Positions 40,974 to 44,286 of a DNA stretch of 44,286 nt are shown in pieces. The notes under the pieces are model-generated. The model ran no database searches. It had not been told where the DNA came from and saw only the letters and a program-made list of their open reading frames with translations. Source of the stretch: Verrucomicrobiales bacterium (GTDB taxonomy: Bacteria > Verrucomicrobiota > Verrucomicrobiia > Limisphaerales > Palsa-1400). The stretch covers positions 1 through 44,286 of the forward strand of contig PLIU01000110.1 in assembly GCA_003140095.1 (NCBI GenBank), in the 5' to 3' direction. The translations under genes and the position numbers were made by a program. Positions within the stretch are counted from its first letter, which is position 1; each line of letters starts with the position of its first letter.

Positions 40974-41399
40974 ATGAAATCATTATCTCTGGCCCTTCTC
41001 CTCCAAATCGCCGGCCTGCTCCACCTCGGATTGATCTGCGCGGGAGCGCTGATGCCGCAGGCGGTTCATCTGCGCGAACATCTGTCGCCGCTGCCGGCAT
41101 TCATCCGGCGCCTGTTCTGGGTTTACTACGTCTTCATCGGCTTGTGCCTGGCAGGTTTCGGCTCTCTGACGGTGGCCTTCGCTCCGGCCCTGGCCTCCGG
41201 CGCCGCGCCGGCCCGCGCGATCTGCGTGTTTCTGACCCTCTTTTGGACCTTGCGGCTGGTGGCGGCCACATTCATTTTCGATGTGCGGCCGTACTTGGCC
41301 AACCCTTGGTTGCGCCTGGGCTACCACGCGACCAACGCGGCCTTCATCTATCTGCCCATCGTCTATGCCCTGGCGGCGTGGAAGGGAGGAACGCCATGA
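40974..41399 (+). CDS. Four-helix integral membrane protein, unknown
   Basis: A 141-residue protein with four predicted membrane helices: LALLLQIAGLLHLGLICAGALMP, FWVYYVFIGLCLAGFGSLTVAF, AICVFLTLFWTLRLVAATFIFDV and AAFIYLPIVYALAAW. No catalytic motif. The ATG at 40974 follows GAAAGGAAAA. It ends in an ATGA overlap with the epimerase gene, so the three genes are one unit. I cannot name a family. A partner role for the acyltransferase is plausible from context alone. Confidence 0.7.
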   Translation: MKSLSLALLLQIAGLLHLGLICAGALMPQAVHLREHLSPLPAFIRRLFWVYYVFIGLCLAGFGSLTVAFAPALASGAAPARAICVFLTLFWTLRLVAATFIFDVRPYLANPWLRLGYHATNAAFIYLPIVYALAAWKGGTP

Positions 41400-42394
41400 A
41401 AATCGCCATCACCGGCGGCACAGGATTTGTCGGCCGCTCCGTCGCGCGGGCGCTGGTCAGCGAAGGCCACGCAGTCGTCCTCATTGCGCGCGGACACGAT
41501 CAAACCTGCCCGTCGATCCAGCAATTGCCCAACGCGCGCTTCGTCGCCGCGGGCTTGGACGACACCGATCAATTGGCGGCGGCCTTCGCCGGCTGCCAGG
41601 CCGTGGCGCACTGCGCGGGCATCAATCGGGAAATCGGCGCGCAAACGTATCAAAACGTCCACATCGACGGCACCCGCCGCGCGGTGGAAGCCGCCCGGCG
41701 CGCCGGCGTAGGCAAGATCGCGCTCATCAGCTTCCTGCGCGCCCGGCCCTATTGCGGCTCCGGCTACCACGAATCCAAATGGGCCGCCGAAGAAATCGTG
41801 CGCGGCTCCGGCCTGGATTACACCGTGTTCAAGTGCGGAGTCATCTACGGTCGCGGCGACCACATGCTCAACCACCTCAGCCACGCCTTCCACACCTTCC
41901 CCATGTTCGCCTTCGTAGGCTTCACCGACCAACCGATCCGTCCCACCGCCGTGGCGGACATCGCGCGCTTGGTGAAGGCATCGCTGACCGCCGGCGCACT
42001 GTCCCGGCGGACGGTTGCCGTGATGGGCCCGGAAACATTGACCCTGCGCCAGGCCGTCCGCCGCGTGGCGCGCGTCGTGGGCCGGCACCCGCTGATGTTT
42101 CCGCTGCCCGTTTGGTTCCACTACACCCTGGGCTGGTTGCTGGAAAAAGTGATGGTGACGCCGCTCGTTTCCATCGCGCAAGTGCGTATTCTGACCGAAG
42201 GCCTGGCCGAAGCCAGCCCGCCCTGCGAGCCCTTGCCGCCGGACATGGCGCCAGCAATCCCGTTCAGCGAGGTCCAAATCCGCCAGGGCCTGCCCGCCCC
42301 CGGCCGCTTCACCCGGAGAGACATCCTCTGGTGCCGTCGCAAAGCCCGTGCGAAGAGCGCCCATCCCACACGCGTCTTCTTCGAGTTGCCCTGA
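41396..42394 (+). CDS. NAD(P)-dependent epimerase/dehydratase (NDUFA9-like atypical SDR)
   Basis: A 332-residue atypical short-chain dehydrogenase. It begins with the nucleotide motif MKIAITGGTGFVGRSVARALVSEGHAVVLIAR, continues AVAHCAGINREIGAQTYQNVHIDGTRRAVEAARRAGVGKIALIS and has SGYHESKWAAEEIVRGSGLDYTVFKCGVIYG, where the canonical tyrosine/lysine pair of the active site is replaced by the HESK pattern of the NDUFA9/UDP-glucose-epimerase-like subgroup. The C-terminal half is a substrate-binding domain. Members act on quinone or isoprenoid-type lipids or nucleotide sugars. Co-translated with the membrane protein upstream. Confidence 0.82.
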   Translation: MKIAITGGTGFVGRSVARALVSEGHAVVLIARGHDQTCPSIQQLPNARFVAAGLDDTDQLAAAFAGCQAVAHCAGINREIGAQTYQNVHIDGTRRAVEAARRAGVGKIALISFLRARPYCGSGYHESKWAAEEIVRGSGLDYTVFKCGVIYGRGDHMLNHLSHAFHTFPMFAFVGFTDQPIRPTAVADIARLVKASLTAGALSRRTVAVMGPETLTLRQAVRRVARVVGRHPLMFPLPVWFHYTLGWLLEKVMVTPLVSIAQVRILTEGLAEASPPCEPLPPDMAPAIPFSEVQIRQGLPAPGRFTRRDILWCRRKARAKSAHPTRVFFELP

Positions 42395-42527
42395 AGGCTG
42401 CTTTAATTTGTCGCGGACGGGTATCCCATCAAATCAACCCTTTCGCAATAGCAAACATATTCATATCTAATTCAAATTCAATCACTTCCGACATTCTTGG
42501 ACATTTTTAGAGGAGCTTCGCTTCGTT

Positions 42528-42770
42528 GTGAGTCCTCATGAATTGATATGTGTGTATGTGGATGCTTCACGCGCGGCCCGTCTGGAACGCGTAAAGGAGC
42601 GAGACGGGCTTTCCGCCGAGCAGCTCGCGGCTTTGGAAAGACATTCCACGGAAATTGAGGTGGAACAGCGACTTAAGCGGGCTGCTGATTTTATTGCAAA
42701 CAATGCTAACTCAACTGAGGAATGCGCTGATACGGTAGTCGAGTGGGCTAAAAGCCGAAGACTCGTCTAA
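42528..42770 (+). pseudogene. C-terminal fragment of a nucleotide-kinase-like protein
   Basis: An 80-residue frame with a GTG start: ICVYVDASRAARLERVKERDGLSAEQLAALERHSTEIEVEQRLKRAADFIANNANSTEECADTVVEWA. This matches the last third of dephospho-CoA-kinase-like or deoxynucleotide-kinase-like P-loop proteins (VDAxxxxRLxRxxxRDG ... ADFxIxNxxS). The P-loop and N-terminal half are absent; the frame upstream stops within ~60 bases. So it is a remnant rather than a small gene. Confidence 0.5.
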
Positions 42771-42820
42771 GGCAATTCTGATGATTACAGCTTCATCGAG
42801 GGCAAATTTTAATATTTAAT

Positions 42821-42961
42821 TTAACATTTGATACCGGCACCAGTCTTGACCAGTCGGATACGACTGCCAGTCTGACGGTTCGCTTCGTAGCCCACGCGAC
42901 GCGAGGCTTTCACCAGTTCGGCGCCCGACAAGCCCTTTATCAAGCCTATTGCGCCATGCAC
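42821..42961 (-). pseudogene. HicA-like toxin fragment
   Basis: A minus-strand 46-residue frame from a GTG at 42961 reads IKGLSGAELVKASRRVGYEANRQTGSRIRLVKTGAG and stops. HicA proteins show xLSGxELVxALRRxGYExxRQTGSHIRLxx; here the catalytic histidine of GSH is replaced by arginine (GSR), and the rest of the small fold is missing. No hicB is visible on either side. The remaining bases of 42771-43115 hold no gene. Confidence 0.45.
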
Positions 42962-43115
42962 GAATTCGATGCGTGGTCCGAGAATGGAATCGTGACACAC
43001 CCTTTTACGCCCAAACCAATTATTGGCCCCCGTTAGGCGAGAATTCGGGAGGCAACAGCGCCCTTGTCATGCGGGGAATTCGTGCTTAAATCAAGCGATG
43101 ATTGGCCGCCAGCGT

Positions 43116-43778
43116 ATGAAGACGCCCACCACCATCCTTCTACTGGGTGCTGCTGTCGTTATGGCGGTTTGGCTTTTGTTTAGCATGCTGGACAACCGCG
43201 ATGACGTTCGTCGTTGCGTTTACGAGGCGTGCAACACTCCCAGTCCAACCAATCGGCGAAACCAATACCGTCCTGAGGACTGTCATAGCGGCGCTGACTC
43301 AAACCAACGACATAGCCGGCCCCACGATGGCCAGCTTCCTCGCCGCGAAGATGGACCCAGCCTCCCGCGAAGCTATTGCCTCCATTCTGGTTAAACGTCT
43401 TGAGGACCCGGCTCACTCCAAGGTCCGTCTCGACGCCGCGGTAGAGCTTCGTAACCTTCACGTTCAATCCGAACCAACCAGGCCGCTCTCTTGCGGGGAA
43501 CCAAGGATAGCGACTTGGATGTGAGACGTCATTGCGCCGTAACGCTTTGGCGCCTGTGGCCTGCCAACGCTCTTTGTGCCTCCTTGGGAACCCGCGTCTT
43601 CCTCGAATGGGCGAGTGCCGACACACCGGGTGGCATCAGCTTCGCCCAACGCGCAAGGAAATTAGATGTTGATCCCACGACTGCCGTCCTCGCGCTGAAA
43701 GAACACCTCAACGACGCCGATCCTAAAATCCACCGCCAAGCTGCCCAGGCCCTAAGCTCAATCAATGGCTCGTTCTAA
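43116..43778 (+). pseudogene. Membrane-anchored HEAT-repeat protein, twice frameshifted
   Basis: Starts MKTPTTILLLGAAVVMAVWLLFSML (membrane anchor like the intact HEAT protein at 12405). Around 43200-43215 the frame shifts to TRRATLPVQPIGETNTVLRTVIAALTQ...ASILVKRLEDPAHSKVRLDAAVELRNL and near 43480 shifts again to RGTKDSDLDVRRHCAVTLWRLWPAN...ALKEHLNDADPKIHRQAAQALSSI. The pieces together give a normal repeat protein of ~220 residues, so two one- or two-base lesions are likely. Confidence 0.65.
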
Positions 43779-43837
43779 AGAATAATCACAACCGCTTCAG
43801 GCAAGTTAACGGCATTGTCCATGCCCATACGGTTGAT

Positions 43838-43856
43838 TGACAATGACCGATTGTCA
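43838..43856 (+). promoter_or_regulatory. Perfect 7-bp-arm inverted repeat upstream of a small gene
   Basis: TGACAAT-GACCG-ATTGTCA is an exact dyad with a five-base centre, 15 bases before the ATG at 43871. The size and centre fit a homodimeric repressor operator; a hairpin in the leader is the alternative. Confidence 0.5.
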
Positions 43857-43870
43857 TCGTAATTTCAGGC

Positions 43871-44095
43871 ATGGCAAATCCCGATGCAAAAGAATTCGCC
43901 AAAGCCGTTTTATGGCATCTGGCTTGTCTGCGCACTGACCTAATTAAGACTCAATTGCTGGTGATGCAGATTCAGGCTGTCCAGCACAAGATACCTGTGA
44001 AGCAGATTCAGGCGCGTTGGAAGCGTGAAACTGAGACCATGCGCCGGAAGCTCTATCGCGAGGCTCTCCGGGCCGCCAGGCTAATTGACGAGTAA
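43871..44095 (+). CDS. Small helical protein, unknown
   Basis: A 74-residue, strongly helical and charged protein (DAKEFAKAVLWHLACLRTDLIKTQLLVMQIQAVQHKIPVKQIQARWKRETETMRRKLYREAL). No motif I recognise; it could form a helical hairpin or coiled coil. A perfect inverted repeat sits directly upstream, which suggests a regulated gene. The final 191 bases of the window (44096-44286) show no gene. Confidence 0.55.
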   Translation: MANPDAKEFAKAVLWHLACLRTDLIKTQLLVMQIQAVQHKIPVKQIQARWKRETETMRRKLYREALRAARLIDE

Positions 44096-44286
44096 CCCTC
44101 CGCCTGATCGTCAGGCTCGTGCGTGGGTCGCTCCCTAACATGTCAAAATTGGGTTTGACTGTGTTCACAGTACGGCGTGCGAACCTTTCGCGCCAGGCCG
44201 GGAATTCGCCTCACCCCGCCCGCTCTCTCAAACCACGATAAGAGCGCATTTTTAGAACAAGCTCTTAGCCCGACTTGACGGATTCG

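Overview
The window reads as a chromosomal segment of a Verrucomicrobiota-type bacterium (Pedosphaera/Limisphaerales-like). This is inference from gene content, not from a marker gene. The pointers are a BlaI / M56-protease pair, short CxxC...CxxC zinc-ribbon proteins, a zinc-ribbon MoxR ATPase, an S23-like four-helix-bundle ORF, a SEC-C/TPR protein, a Tat-exported Gfo/Idh/MocA dehydrogenase, a Wzc-type tyrosine kinase and HEAT-repeat proteins. Housekeeping genes alternate with decayed accessory genes, decayed insertion sequences and an odd tRNA cluster.

Layout. 0-3.2 kb: end of an unknown gene, then a BlaI-type repressor translationally coupled to an M56 antirepressor protease that carries a beta-propeller instead of a penicillin sensor, then a small zinc ribbon. 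3.2-9.7 kb: flavin reductase, PrxQ peroxiredoxin with a large insertion, threonine synthase, a fluoride riboswitch driving crcB, pyruvate kinase and MoxR. 9.7-11 kb: a gene-poor stretch with a promoter-to-terminator unit that looks like a structured small RNA, a repeat hairpin and a frameshifted four-helix-bundle gene. 11-15.6 kb: an M50 protease with a zinc ribbon, a HEAT protein, a tight cluster of four CCA-ending tRNA genes (Asp, Pro, Arg, Asn) plus a degenerate Ser-like element, and a hexapeptide acetyltransferase. 16-19.7 kb: an IS with a frameshifted transposase and a coupled DUF6788-like gene, a frameshifted MFS transporter and an HNH protein. 20-25.2 kb: a broken hypothetical gene, a SEC-C/TPR protein, a tRNA 3' remnant, a GT2 glycosyltransferase and a Wzc-like kinase. 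25.3-27.9 kb: two decayed ISKra4-like transposases.

28.6-32.1 kb: three CNNM/CBS (HlyC/CorC-type) paralogues in one operon, each overlapping the next by four bases. 32.5-35.3 kb: larB-larC-GT2, where LarC is one uninterrupted ORF with a long His-rich insert. 35.3-38 kb: a Gfo/Idh/MocA dehydrogenase and an orphan DGQHR-domain protein. 38.1-39.5 kb: a Uma2 pseudogene and a toxin-antitoxin pair with a broken toxin. 39.5-42.4 kb: a GbsR/MarR-type regulator, an MBOAT acyltransferase, a small membrane protein and an NAD-dependent epimerase, with matching TTC-N10-GAA-type operators before the regulator and before the acyltransferase. 42.5 kb to the end: gene fragments (kinase-like, HicA-like, HEAT-like) and a small helical protein.

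About ten accessory genes carry frameshifts or nonsense codons, while the housekeeping genes are intact. The best candidates for something undescribed are the tRNA cluster lacking the usual D-loop/T-loop contact bases, the 9988-10220 RNA, the protease-propeller sensor with an internal start, and the GbsR-controlled acyltransferase operon.
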